The notes under the pieces: model-generated
Database searches by the model: none
What the model was told of the DNA's origin: nothing
Seen by the model: the letters and a program-made list of their open reading frames with translations, nothing else
Translations under genes and position numbers: made by a program
DNA from: Paenibacillus tritici
Lineage (GTDB): Bacteria > Bacillota > Bacilli > Paenibacillales > Paenibacillaceae
Length of the DNA stretch: 64,000 bases
Direction: 5' to 3'
Assembly: GCF_013204885.1 (NCBI RefSeq)
Contig: NZ_JABMKX010000016.1
Span: 1 to 64,000 of the forward strand
Shown here: piece after piece, positions 54,121 through 62,920 of the stretch
Layout: the number at the start of each line of letters is the position of its first letter
Numbering within the stretch: position 1 is the stretch's first letter

Positions 54121-54651
54121 GTGCGAAGTTGTACCGGACACAGCCCTCTCCCGGTACATTACCTGGAACAGCATCTGCCTCAGAGAATACCCGGCAGATG
54201 CTTCCGGCATACCTTTTGCAAGGCCTCATAGCTGTCTTGAACTCCAGCTACCGGCGGTTATTCAGGTAGTTAATCATGATTAGCAAGTGGATAAACGTAT
54301 CTTAATTTGGATGTTTCGGAGCGTCTGAGGATATTAATTGGATAAACGTATCTTAATTTCATGCCTTTCCTCTACTATGAATGATTCCCGGTTGATTAAG
54401 TGCTGTTTTTCCAACTGCTGTCCGCTAAAGGCTCCTCTGTTCATGAGCAAGTGGAGAAAATCCAATTATTTCCCCCGCCAACAAACAGACGCCTCAGCTG
54501 CCCGCATGCTACACAACAAGCCCTACCGACCCTAGCTCATCCTGTTTCTCCAGCTCCTGAAGCCGCTTCTTCAGAGTTACGCCCGGTCACAGGTCATACT
54601 AAATAAGGGGTAAGCTCCGCTTACCCCAAAACATATAAATTCTTATCCGAC
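54121..54651. other. Gene-free spacer with 51-bp-period words
   Basis: No coding frame here has an RBS. It holds the repeats at 54288-54470 and a hairpin GGGGTAAGC-TCC-GCTTACCCC at 54607-54627. Confidence 0.65.
54288..54470. repeat. Repeat words with spacing 51, 62, 51
   Basis: TGGATAAACGTATCTTAATT is present identically at 54288 and 54339 (51 bp). Looser relatives TGCTGTTTTTCCAACTG and TGGAGAAAATCCAATTA start at 54401 and 54452, again 51 bp apart. The distance series 51, 62, 51 is the same as in the array at 10914-11100. Confidence 0.55.
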
Positions 54652-54678
54652 AAAAAAAGCCCCCGGCGCTGCCGGAGA
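54652..54678 (-). terminator. Terminator of the TIR-like operon
   Basis: CCCCGGC-GCT-GCCGGAG stem followed on the minus strand by CTTTTTTTG. Confidence 0.8.
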
Positions 54679-54712
54679 CCTGCTTAATATTCATAAATTA
54701 GGTTAGCGATTA

Positions 54713-54940
54713 TTATGCGAAAGATGGCTTGTTATTGTCAACCTTGCCGCTGACCAGCTTCTTGTACTCGTCATCTCCGCCCTCCAGGGAAGGTGCGAGA
54801 TACACGTTGAGAGCCGAGGGTGTAAGCTTGGGGCCGGATTTGCGTCTGGAACGGCCTTTGCCTCCCGCGCTGTTGCCGTCACCGCTTGCAGACCGGCGGA
54901 CAGTACTGGATATACTAACTGCATTCTTCATATTCTTCAT
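54713..54940 (-). CDS. Small basic protein of unknown function, 75 aa
   Basis: I do not recognise the family. The N-terminal ~40 residues are rich in Ser, Gly and basic residues (GGKGRSRRKSGPK) and look disordered; the C-terminal half (LNVYLAPSLEGGDDEYKKLV) could fold. No signal or membrane segment. AGGAGGGGACTAACAGG directly precedes the ATG, and the start lies 4 bp after the stop of the TIR-like gene, so it is a real co-transcribed gene. Possible roles are partner, regulator or antidote of the TIR-like protein; this is inference from position alone. Confidence 0.7.
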   Translation of the reverse strand: MKNMKNAVSISSTVRRSASGDGNSAGGKGRSRRKSGPKLTPSALNVYLAPSLEGGDDEYKKLVSGKVDNNKPSFA

Positions 54941-54944
54941 CCTG

Positions 54945-55946
54945 TTAGTCCCCTCCTACTAAATAATTGACGGTACGGAACAAATCCCGGTTATAGGCAA
55001 CGACTGCTGTAAGATCCTCTGCCGATAATCCCTGAATGCCTGAGAAATGCACCGACAGAACATGGTTCTTACCTAAAGGATAGCATAGGATATATACCTC
55101 CGCAACTTCCGTACGCTGTAAAAAGGTCCATTCCTTGGCCAGAAAAGCATCCAGCACTCCCGGCTTTCTGCCTTCGTCATCCGAGGCCGAGAACGGATAA
55201 ATATGCCCGCGTCCCACATTGCCGCCTACCTGCTTCAGCCCTTCCCCCGCTTCCGCCCGCCACATGGCGGCTCCGATCACCCGGCAATCCTCCGGGGGCA
55301 CGAAGGAATTCCTGACAGCTTCGCTAAGTGCCTGATATTTCTCGGCAGCCTGGGGAGTCGTTACATTATTATTATATTGCCAAAAGAAGTGAAGGATACT
55401 TTCTTTTCGCCTAAGCTCTGATCTAAGCTGCAGCAGCTCCACAGCCGGATCATGGTACATCCCCTGGCCCTGAATACTGTCGATGATCTTGCCGCAGCTG
55501 ACATCCACTGCCGCTGTAGCATTCTCATGCTGCCACTCGTATTCCAGCGGTGTCAGTCCGGACAGATCCGACAGCAGATGGTACTCCTCGACATTCTCGC
55601 CCGGAATCAGATCACTGCGGGCGGGCACCTGGTCCGGCAGCAGGCAGAAGACCCGGCCCCGCCGGAGTCTCGCCCAGAACAGCCCCATTTCAAACTGGGT
55701 GTTGTCCCGGGTGACATAATAATATTTACCCCTAATCCGCGCCACATCATCCGGTGAGAACACGAATACGGCAAAATCGCTGATATCCAGATTCCGCTCC
55801 AGCGCTTCCATCGTGTATTCATTAGGCCGGAACGCAGCAGCATACCAAGGATGAACCTCGGCGGTCCGCTTCAGCTGTTCATGAATAGCTCTGGCATAGC
55901 GGATCGATTCTCTGGAGGAACCAATGAATAATTTAGGTCTGATCAC
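54945..55946 (-). CDS. TIR-like predicted nucleotide-binding protein with C-terminal sensor-like domain
   Basis: Residues ~4-150 match the TIR-like family found in CBASS Cap12-type effectors: LFIGSSRES at the start, WYAAAFRPNEYTMEAL, ISDFAVFVFSPDD, and RDNTQFEMGLFWARL with the conserved Glu86 of the putative NAD-cleaving site. A helical linker follows (~168-215, LLQLRSELRRKESILHFF). Residues ~220-333 are a separate domain that reads like GAF (VIGAAMWRAE, VYILCYPLG, LSVHFSG), by pattern only. No cyclic-nucleotide synthase is nearby. At 333 residues it is longer than a bare TIR-like effector. First gene of a two-gene operon; possible -10 TATAAT ~38 bases upstream. Confidence 0.8.
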   Translation of the reverse strand: MIRPKLFIGSSRESIRYARAIHEQLKRTAEVHPWYAAAFRPNEYTMEALERNLDISDFAVFVFSPDDVARIRGKYYYVTRDNTQFEMGLFWARLRRGRVFCLLPDQVPARSDLIPGENVEEYHLLSDLSGLTPLEYEWQHENATAAVDVSCGKIIDSIQGQGMYHDPAVELLQLRSELRRKESILHFFWQYNNNVTTPQAAEKYQALSEAVRNSFVPPEDCRVIGAAMWRAEAGEGLKQVGGNVGRGHIYPFSASDDEGRKPGVLDAFLAKEWTFLQRTEVAEVYILCYPLGKNHVLSVHFSGIQGLSAEDLTAVVAYNRDLFRTVNYLVGGD

Positions 55947-56175
55947 GGCGGCACTCCTTTGTCTGTTTCCCCAATATGTAATAATTATACAGACATTTCC
56001 CGCCTAGGAATAGGGTTAACAATTATATTAGTCAGCTCAGGAGCAATCGTTCAACTGGCGGTGTTATCAGAATACAGGGACAAAACTTCTCTTTAATTTT
56101 AAATTTTCTGTATTCTCCGGCCGATGAAACGGGTAATAGAAGGTTATCTCTCCGGGAAATGAGGCTTTATTTGTC

Positions 56176-57330
56176 ATGAGAAAAAAAATACATACCGCAG
56201 TACTGGCAGCCTGCTTATTGACTTCATCCCTGCTGCCTGTTCTTCCGTCTTCCCCAGCTTATGCTGCATCCGGCTACACGGCCAAAGTATACGCCAACTC
56301 TCTGAATGTACGCAGTGAGCCTGCTGCCAGTGCAACCATAACAGGTACTCTGGCGGGCGGAGCCCTGGTTACCGTCACTGAAGATCAGCATGGCTGGCTC
56401 AAGGTCCGGGCCGGTTCTGTCTCTGGATGGGTAGCCGGTTATTATCTGAAACGCACCAGCGGAAGCTCCTCGGCCAGCACCTCCGGTTCCGCCAGCGCCA
56501 AAGCACCCGTCAGGACCTCTGCCGTCTCCAGCGGAACGGCTGTTGTAACCGCCTCTTCCCTCCGCATGCGTGGAGGAGCGGGAACCGGATATGAGGTCGT
56601 AGGCTCCCTGCAATCCGGCAACAAGGTGACCATTCTGTCCCGGCAGGGGGAATGGACCCGGGTCCGCGCAGCCGGAGGAACGGTCGGCTGGGTAGCGTCC
56701 CAATATTTGTCGGGCGGAACCGCCCGTAACCTAAACACAGCGGCTTCTAATACCCAGAAGGTGAGTGTCGTACGCAAATCCGGCAGCATCCGCGGCAAGC
56801 TGATTATTGTCGATCCCGGCCATGGCGGGTTGGACCCCGGCATGCTCGGCACGACCTACAACACGATGGAGAAGGATCTGACGCTGCAGACCTCCCTGTA
56901 TCTGCGGGATTATCTGAGCGCCAAGGGAGCGAGGGTAGAGATGACCCGCACCCGGGGCGACCAGAAGCCCTCCTTCTCCCGGCGGGTGCAGCTCGGGCAG
57001 CAGCTCGGCGCGGACGCTTTTGTCAGCATCCATTATAATTCCTCTCCGAAGAATGTCTCCGGCACGCTGACCTTCTTCTATTCGGAGCAGAATGATATAC
57101 GGCTGGCCCGGGCAATTGAGACCCGGCTTGGCCAGGGAATCGGCCTGCGCAGCAATGGTCTCTCCTTCGGGAACTACCATATTCTGCGGGAGAATCCGCT
57201 CCCATCCACCCTGGTAGAACTAGGGTTCCTCAGCAATCCGTACGACGAGTCGATTGTACGCAAAGCCGCTTATCAGCGGAAGGCGGCCCAGGCTGTCGCC
57301 GACGGGGTGGCAGATTATTTCAACAATTAG
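56176..57330 (+). CDS. N-acetylmuramoyl-L-alanine amidase with two SH3b domains
   Basis: Secreted peptidoglycan hydrolase. Signal peptide at 1-32 ending ...AYAAS; two bacterial SH3 domains at ~35-93 and ~115-180 (KVYANSLNVRSEPAASATI and ASSLRMRGGAGTGYEVVGSL), each ending in GWV; then the zinc Amidase_3 domain at ~205-382. Zinc ligands are His in IIVDPGHGG, Glu in NTMEKDL and His in VSIHYN; the catalytic Glu is in STLVELGFLSN. Complete and normal in length (384). It diverges from the TIR-like operon across a 229-bp AT-rich spacer that holds promoters for both but no further gene. Confidence 0.95.
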   Translation: MRKKIHTAVLAACLLTSSLLPVLPSSPAYAASGYTAKVYANSLNVRSEPAASATITGTLAGGALVTVTEDQHGWLKVRAGSVSGWVAGYYLKRTSGSSSASTSGSASAKAPVRTSAVSSGTAVVTASSLRMRGGAGTGYEVVGSLQSGNKVTILSRQGEWTRVRAAGGTVGWVASQYLSGGTARNLNTAASNTQKVSVVRKSGSIRGKLIIVDPGHGGLDPGMLGTTYNTMEKDLTLQTSLYLRDYLSAKGARVEMTRTRGDQKPSFSRRVQLGQQLGADAFVSIHYNSSPKNVSGTLTFFYSEQNDIRLARAIETRLGQGIGLRSNGLSFGNYHILRENPLPSTLVELGFLSNPYDESIVRKAAYQRKAAQAVADGVADYFNN

Positions 57331-57366
57331 AGAAGGCATCATTCATCTTATACACTGATACACTGA

Positions 57367-58371
57367 TTATAAACTGATCTCGCGGATGTTAAGCTCCGTT
57401 CTTTTACTGAGGTCAATATATTCATCATCAATGCGGATCAGCGGAGTCTCGATGTCATGCGGGTTCAAATAGACAATCTCACCGACCCGGCCATCGGTTA
57501 AGACCACCTCGCGGCCAACGGTCCGCTTCACAATATTCTCCAGGAACACCGAAACAATATGCGGGTCCAGCGCGCCGAAGCTGCCTCTTCGCATCTGATC
57601 GACAATCTTATGAAACGGCGTCGGCTCATGATAAGGGCGCTTGCTGGACATCGCATGAAAAATATCGGCAACGGCGACAATCTTGCTGTAAGGATCAATC
57701 TGCCCATCCTTCAGCCCCAGCGGGTATCCCATACCGTCATTCCTCTCATGATGCTGCAGCGCCGCCAGGGCAATACGCGAATTGGCCCCGGTGGTCTCTT
57801 TGAGGATTTCGTAGCCGTATACCGTATGCTTCTTAACCTGGCTGAATTCCTCGTCCGTCAGTTTGCCTGGCTTGTTCAGCAGCTCTGAGGGAATCTTCAG
57901 CTTACCGATGTCATGCAGAGTGGCAGCCAGGGAGAGCACCGACAGCTCGGCTTCGCTCATCTCCAGCCATCTGCCGATCAGGGTAGCCAGGACCCCAACT
58001 CCGATATTGTGCTGATATGTATAATCATCTTTGCCCTGAACCGAATGGAACAGCGCAAAGATATCCGGGTTGCGGGAGATGTCCTGGATCACAGGAATCA
58101 CATCCTTGCGGATATCCGCCAGCGGGATTTTGCGGGAGATTCTATAGGATTCAAAGAGTTCCTTCGAACTGTTCACTACTCCGTTTACCATCTTCTGATA
58201 GGAGGGCGCCTGGTCAGCCTCATCTGCAAAAATAATGTCACTCACATCTATTTTTTGTTTGCGGATGAGCTCCAAATGTTCGGCATTCAATCTGCTTTTT
58301 GCGGGAATTACGGTAACTCCGTAGGTATTGATCAGATCATTCTTAATCGTTCTTCCCAGTAAATTGTTCAT
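57367..58371 (-). CDS. HD-GYP domain c-di-GMP phosphodiesterase
   Basis: Probable c-di-GMP-degrading enzyme. An N-terminal region of ~120 residues with no clear domain precedes HD-GYP at ~125-290: ATLHDIGKLKIP (HD pair), KKHTVYGYEIL, QHHERNDGMGYPLGL (the HHExxDGxGYP signature) and VADIFHAMSSKRPYHEP. All catalytic residues are intact. There is no membrane segment or receiver domain. I start at 58371 where GGGAGGG is nine bases upstream. Confidence 0.95.
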   Translation of the reverse strand: MNNLLGRTIKNDLINTYGVTVIPAKSRLNAEHLELIRKQKIDVSDIIFADEADQAPSYQKMVNGVVNSSKELFESYRISRKIPLADIRKDVIPVIQDISRNPDIFALFHSVQGKDDYTYQHNIGVGVLATLIGRWLEMSEAELSVLSLAATLHDIGKLKIPSELLNKPGKLTDEEFSQVKKHTVYGYEILKETTGANSRIALAALQHHERNDGMGYPLGLKDGQIDPYSKIVAVADIFHAMSSKRPYHEPTPFHKIVDQMRRGSFGALDPHIVSVFLENIVKRTVGREVVLTDGRVGEIVYLNPHDIETPLIRIDDEYIDLSKRTELNIREISL

Positions 58372-58483
58372 ACTATCCAGCCCTCCCATATAACCGCAGG
58401 CTATGAATTAATTGCCCCTATAGCTATTATCGGTATTAGGCCGGAAAATGTTGAAAGGCAGGTATGAAGCTGATGCTCTAGGC

Positions 58484-60064
58484 TCAGGTTTCCTCTTCAT
58501 GCTTGCGGTACTCTCTGGGGGAGACTCCGGCGGTTTTTTTGAAGACACGGCTGAAGTACTTCTCATCCTCATAGCCCACCAGCTCCGCGATCTGCGACAG
58601 CCGCAGATTCGTATTCTGCAGCAGCGTCTTCGCCTTATCCACTCGGAGACTGGTCAGATAATCCGACAGATTCTCTCCGGTAATCTGCTTGAACTTGCGT
58701 GATACATTCTCCCTGCTGATGAAAAAGCGTTCCGCAATATGCTGAAGTGTCATCTCCTGCGCATAATTCTGGTTCAGATACTCCCGGATCTCCTGCACAA
58801 GTCTGCTGTCCGGGGTCTGAGGGTTGCCCTTGAACAACCGGCGCAGCAGCGATTTCAGCCCGCCTTGCCAGTTCTCCACCGAGAACAGCCCCTCTGCGTC
58901 ATAACAGGGCTCCAGGCTAATCTCCTCCTCCGGCCGCCAGCGCTTCAGAACCGTAAGTATCTCCGCCTGCTGCTGCAGGAGGCCGCTCTCCGTAAGCAGC
59001 GGCAGCCCCGCCAGATGCCCGGCCCACTCTTCCACCACCCGCTCTATCCGCTCCAGATCACCAGACAATACTGCGATTCTAAGCTTGTCCAGCCGTTCCT
59101 CCAGGGCGTAGTCTTCTACAGGTCTACTCCGGTCTGCCCGCTCTCTGAAGGGATGGATACGCCCTTCCCGCTGCAGGAGGTTCCGCTCCTCCAGCGCCTG
59201 CCCTGCCTGTTCGAACGCATGCTGAAGCCCCTCCGGCAAAGGATTCAGCGGACTAAGTCCGATATCTACCTGAACGCCAAAGGCCTGGCGGATGGCTTCG
59301 TTCATACGGTTAAGTACGGTCTCCGCCTGCATTACAGCACTCCACAGCAGAACTACAAGCTCACCGCCGCCCTGCCAGCTGCGGAAGGCGTAACCGCTCT
59401 GGTCCGCCGCCATCACTTCATTGCAGACGTTGGCCAGCACGAAGGCAGTCAACGCCACATCGCCGTGAAATCTCTGCAGCAGGCGGCAGTCCGCGCCTTG
59501 CAGCGAGATTACAGCAATCCGGCAGTCGTGTGCCCCAATCGGCATTCCCAGCTCCTCGCACAGCGGCAGCTTCAGCTCATGGAAGGAGGCCTGGCCGCCC
59601 ACAAGATCGGATAACATCTTGTCCCAGTAGAGCGGACGCAGCGCGTTCAGCTGCATATTCTGCCGCTGCCGCCGCTTCCGCTCCGCCTCTTCCTCCATCC
59701 ACAGCCGGAAGGCATGCTCCGCCGAGGCAATCAGCTGCTTGCTGTTCAGCGGCTTCAGCAGATAATCGGTCCCGCCGTACACAATGGCCGGCTTCACGTA
59801 ATTGAAATCCTGATACCCGCTGATCACAATCGTCTTCGTATTCGGATAATGGCGGTGCAGCCATTCCAGCAGCTCCGCCCCGTCCATCAGCGGCATCCGC
59901 ATATCTGTGAAGACGATGGCCGGCTGGTGTTCCCGCATCACCAGAGTCGCTTCCTGTCCGTTGGTCGCCTCATAAATAGCGGAGATATTATAGCTGTCCC
60001 ACGGAACAAAATAACGGATGGCCTCCCGCACATGCTTCTCATCATCCACAATCAGCACCTTCAT
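58484..60064 (-). CDS. YesN-like response regulator, receiver plus AraC domain
   Basis: 526 residues. The receiver occupies 1-120 (VLIVDDEKHVREAI, phospho-Asp in VFTDMRMPLMDG, Lys in YLLKPLNS). A ~270-residue helical linker follows. The C-terminal AraC domain at ~425-524 has both helix-turn-helix units (QHIAERFFISRENVSRKFKQ and LSQIAELVGYEDEKYFSRVF). Its start overlaps the kinase stop by four bases, so the pair is coupled. The likely target is the divergent sugar ABC operon beginning at 62030. Confidence 0.95.
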   Translation of the reverse strand: MKVLIVDDEKHVREAIRYFVPWDSYNISAIYEATNGQEATLVMREHQPAIVFTDMRMPLMDGAELLEWLHRHYPNTKTIVISGYQDFNYVKPAIVYGGTDYLLKPLNSKQLIASAEHAFRLWMEEEAERKRRQRQNMQLNALRPLYWDKMLSDLVGGQASFHELKLPLCEELGMPIGAHDCRIAVISLQGADCRLLQRFHGDVALTAFVLANVCNEVMAADQSGYAFRSWQGGGELVVLLWSAVMQAETVLNRMNEAIRQAFGVQVDIGLSPLNPLPEGLQHAFEQAGQALEERNLLQREGRIHPFRERADRSRPVEDYALEERLDKLRIAVLSGDLERIERVVEEWAGHLAGLPLLTESGLLQQQAEILTVLKRWRPEEEISLEPCYDAEGLFSVENWQGGLKSLLRRLFKGNPQTPDSRLVQEIREYLNQNYAQEMTLQHIAERFFISRENVSRKFKQITGENLSDYLTSLRVDKAKTLLQNTNLRLSQIAELVGYEDEKYFSRVFKKTAGVSPREYRKHEEET

Positions 60065-61905
60065 CTCTGCTGCCCCTTTCGCGCGTATGTCTGCCCGTCC
60101 AGCGGAATCCTCAGGGTTACCGTAACCCCTTGGCCCTCTTCATTATTCACGATCTGCATCTCCGCCCCGCTGCCGAATTGCAGCCGCAGGCGGGCCAGCA
60201 CATTATACAGGCCGATCTCCTCATTCCCGGATTGGCCGCTGCTTGTGAGTCCGGCTGTAATCTCCGCAAGCCGCTCCGGGAGAATGCCTTTGCCGTTATC
60301 CTTGACAGCAAGCACCAGACCCGTCTGCCCTTCCAGCGTGCAGTCTATCCGGATCACACCTTCGCGGATTCCGTCCGCGAAGGCGTGCTTGAAGATATTC
60401 TCTACAATCGGCTGTAAGATCATCTTCGGCAGAATAAGCTCCAGAGTCTCAGGTTCCGCCTCGATCTCCAGCCGCAGATTCTCTTCGCCGAACCGCTCTG
60501 TCTGCAGAATCACATAATTCTGCACATGCTCGATTTCATCACGCAGCGGCACCTGTGTCCGCTCTGTATTCATGGAATAACGCATCATGCTGCCCAGGGA
60601 ATAGATGAGATCATACACCTTCGGCGCATTATAGCGCAAGGACAGGCTGGCAATAGATTGCAGCGCATTGTAGAGAAAGTGAGGATTCACCTGGGCCTGG
60701 AGTGCCTTCAGCTCTGTCGTCTTGTTCGCCAGCTCCAGCCGGTATTCCTTCACGATCAGGTCATTGATCGTGCGGGTCATGCCGGTGATTTTACGGGTCA
60801 GGAGACCGAACTCATCCTCCCGCTCGGCCACCATATGCGCATCCAGCTGGCCGATCTGCACCTTCTGCGTGAAGTGGATCAGCTTCTTGATCGGCCGGGT
60901 GAAGCCGATGGAGATCAGCACGGCACTGATGCCCCCGATCAGGAGGAACAGCAGCCCAATGCCCATGTTGAACCGGGTGATAACCCTTGCATCCCCATAG
61001 AGATCTTCATAGGGCACCAGCTTGATAATGCTCCCGCTGAACAGCGGGTCCTTAATCCGCTTGTACATCACAATCCCCTGGAAGCTGTCCTTCTTCCAAG
61101 TGAAATGGCCGCTGTCACTGTCTGCGGGAAGACGGCTCCAGCCGGTCTCTACCTGCTTCCCTACCCATCCCGGATCGGATGCGAACAAGGCCTGTCCCTC
61201 CGCATTCAACACATACAGACGTTCCGTGTCCGAGTTGTACATCGACTCCACGATCCCCTCCAGCTCACCGAGAGTATAGTCGATCGACAAATCTGCCAGC
61301 ACGCTGTCACTGGGGGTGCGGTAGATAGGGAAATGGGCGGTAAACACGGGAACAGTGCCGGGCTTCAGATTGGGGAAGCCGGACTTCACGCCGTATTGAT
61401 GATCCATATGCGTGACTTCAAGGTACGGCCGGTACGTGCCTTCAGGATCTTCTGCACCGGCATTCTCCCCGTTCTCCCGGCGGAACCATCCTCCATGCAG
61501 AAGATTGGACTGCCTGGCAGCCCTCACATACAGGTGGATCTGAAAAGTGTTCCGGTCCGAGAGGAACAAGTTGTACAGCTGGGTGGAGATCACCGCACGG
61601 GTATCCGGCAGTACTGTGCCTGCGGGCACCTGCTCATTGCTTTTGGCGGTAAGCAGGGTGGTGTAGAAGGAGCCGGGAACATTAATCCCGCTGTATAGGG
61701 ACATTGCCTGCTGGTTCATGCCGCTGAAATAACTGCTGAGATTCGCTTCTCCCAGGGTCAGCAGCTTCGTGTTCTGCTTCACAGACTGCTCCGTAACCGA
61801 CTGCTTCGTGTAGAGATAGGAAAAGGTAACGGAGATGCCTGACGGAATCACTGACGCGAGCAGCACTAAGGCCATCAGCCGTGTCCGGATGCTGTTTTTG
61901 AACAT
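60061..61905 (-). CDS. YesM-like sensor histidine kinase
   Basis: Membrane kinase of 614 residues. Membrane segments at ~7-30 (LMALVLLASVIPSGISVTFSY) and ~300-325 flank an extracytoplasmic sensor of ~270 residues. HAMP follows (TRPIKKLIHFTQKV), then the His_kinase domain with QVNPHFLYNALQSIASL (phospho-His) and an ATPase domain with MILQPIVENIFKHAF and AVKDNGKGI. I choose the ATG at 61905, six bases after GAGGG; the frame runs to 61926. It senses an extracellular sugar by analogy with YesM. Confidence 0.94.
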   Translation of the reverse strand: MFKNSIRTRLMALVLLASVIPSGISVTFSYLYTKQSVTEQSVKQNTKLLTLGEANLSSYFSGMNQQAMSLYSGINVPGSFYTTLLTAKSNEQVPAGTVLPDTRAVISTQLYNLFLSDRNTFQIHLYVRAARQSNLLHGGWFRRENGENAGAEDPEGTYRPYLEVTHMDHQYGVKSGFPNLKPGTVPVFTAHFPIYRTPSDSVLADLSIDYTLGELEGIVESMYNSDTERLYVLNAEGQALFASDPGWVGKQVETGWSRLPADSDSGHFTWKKDSFQGIVMYKRIKDPLFSGSIIKLVPYEDLYGDARVITRFNMGIGLLFLLIGGISAVLISIGFTRPIKKLIHFTQKVQIGQLDAHMVAEREDEFGLLTRKITGMTRTINDLIVKEYRLELANKTTELKALQAQVNPHFLYNALQSIASLSLRYNAPKVYDLIYSLGSMMRYSMNTERTQVPLRDEIEHVQNYVILQTERFGEENLRLEIEAEPETLELILPKMILQPIVENIFKHAFADGIREGVIRIDCTLEGQTGLVLAVKDNGKGILPERLAEITAGLTSSGQSGNEEIGLYNVLARLRLQFGSGAEMQIVNNEEGQGVTVTLRIPLDGQTYARKGQQR

Positions 61906-61930
61906 GGTAGTCCCTCTTCCCTGCAATATA

Positions 61931-61960
61931 ATCCACTTTTCTGAGCATCAAATTGAGTGT
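61931..61960. promoter_or_regulatory. Repeated regulatory motif, copy 1
   Basis: ATCCACTTTTCTGAGCATCA and the next ten bases match 63823-63852 at 22 of 30 positions. It lies between the kinase and the divergent permease operon, near TATAAT at 61981-61986. It is a candidate YesN-type binding site. Confidence 0.45.
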
Positions 61961-62029
61961 TGGCGGTGGCCCCGGCTTTTTATAATCAAGCTGTGAACCC
62001 GTAGTAAACTTACACAAAGGAGATTCCCT

Positions 62030-62920
62030 ATGAGAAAAACTCTGCGCATGCAACGTGGCTCGGGACAGCAAATCGTATTTCTCGGCCCCTGTCTGCTCTT
62101 CTTCCTGACCATTGTGGTCACCCCGTTCTTCCTTGGCTTCTACTATTCTTCCACCGACTGGAACGGGCTCGATCTGGACAAAGCAGTCTGGACAGGCGCG
62201 GCCAACTGGAGACGGATTTTTACGAATGACGACAAGTTCTGGGAGTCCCTGGTCTTCACCCTCCGCTTCACCGTGGTCTCGGTTGTGGCTGCCAATGTTC
62301 TGGCGCTGCTGCTTGCCTTCATTCTGATGACAACGCTGAAGACCAAGAAGCTGCTCCGCACCGTGTTTTTCATGCCCAATGTAATCGGCGGCATCCTGCT
62401 CGGCTACATCTGGCAGTTCATCTTCACCAAGGGCTTCGCCACGATCGGCGAGCTTACCGGAATCTCGTTCTTCCAGCTGCCTTGGCTGGGGACTCCCGGC
62501 ACAGGATTCTGGGGTCTGGTCATCGTGTTCGTCTGGCAGACTGCCGGATACATGATGGTCATCTATATCGCGGCGCTGGCCGGTATTCCGAAGGATCTGA
62601 TCGAAGCGGCCAAAATTGACGGCGCCCGTGCCCCTCAGCTGTTCAAGAGCGTCTATGTCCCGCTGATTATGCCGGCGATCACGATCTGCCTGTTCCTGAC
62701 GACCTCCAATGCGTTCAAGATGTTCGACCTTAACCTGTCGCTGACCAAAGGCGGGCCGGGCACCTCGACCCAGTCGCTGGCTTATAACATTTATGCGGAG
62801 GCGCTGATCAACAACCGTTATGGACTCGGCACAGCCAAAGCACTGCTCTTCTTCGCCGCCGTTTCCCTGATCACGGTCACACAGGTCTGGCTTACCAAAA
62901 GAAAAGAGGTGTCCGCCTAA
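62030..62920 (+). CDS. Sugar ABC transporter permease, MalF/UgpA type
   Basis: First subunit of a CUT1 importer, 296 residues, six hydrophobic segments. EAA loop IPKDLIEAAKIDGARAPQLF; family motifs TDWNGLDLDKAVWTGAANW and GGPGTSTQSLAYNIY. AAAGGAGATTCCCT precedes the ATG. Unlike the two LplB/LplC systems elsewhere here, this is a MalF-like short form. It overlaps the next gene by one base. Confidence 0.93.
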   Translation: MRKTLRMQRGSGQQIVFLGPCLLFFLTIVVTPFFLGFYYSSTDWNGLDLDKAVWTGAANWRRIFTNDDKFWESLVFTLRFTVVSVVAANVLALLLAFILMTTLKTKKLLRTVFFMPNVIGGILLGYIWQFIFTKGFATIGELTGISFFQLPWLGTPGTGFWGLVIVFVWQTAGYMMVIYIAALAGIPKDLIEAAKIDGARAPQLFKSVYVPLIMPAITICLFLTTSNAFKMFDLNLSLTKGGPGTSTQSLAYNIYAEALINNRYGLGTAKALLFFAAVSLITVTQVWLTKRKEVSA

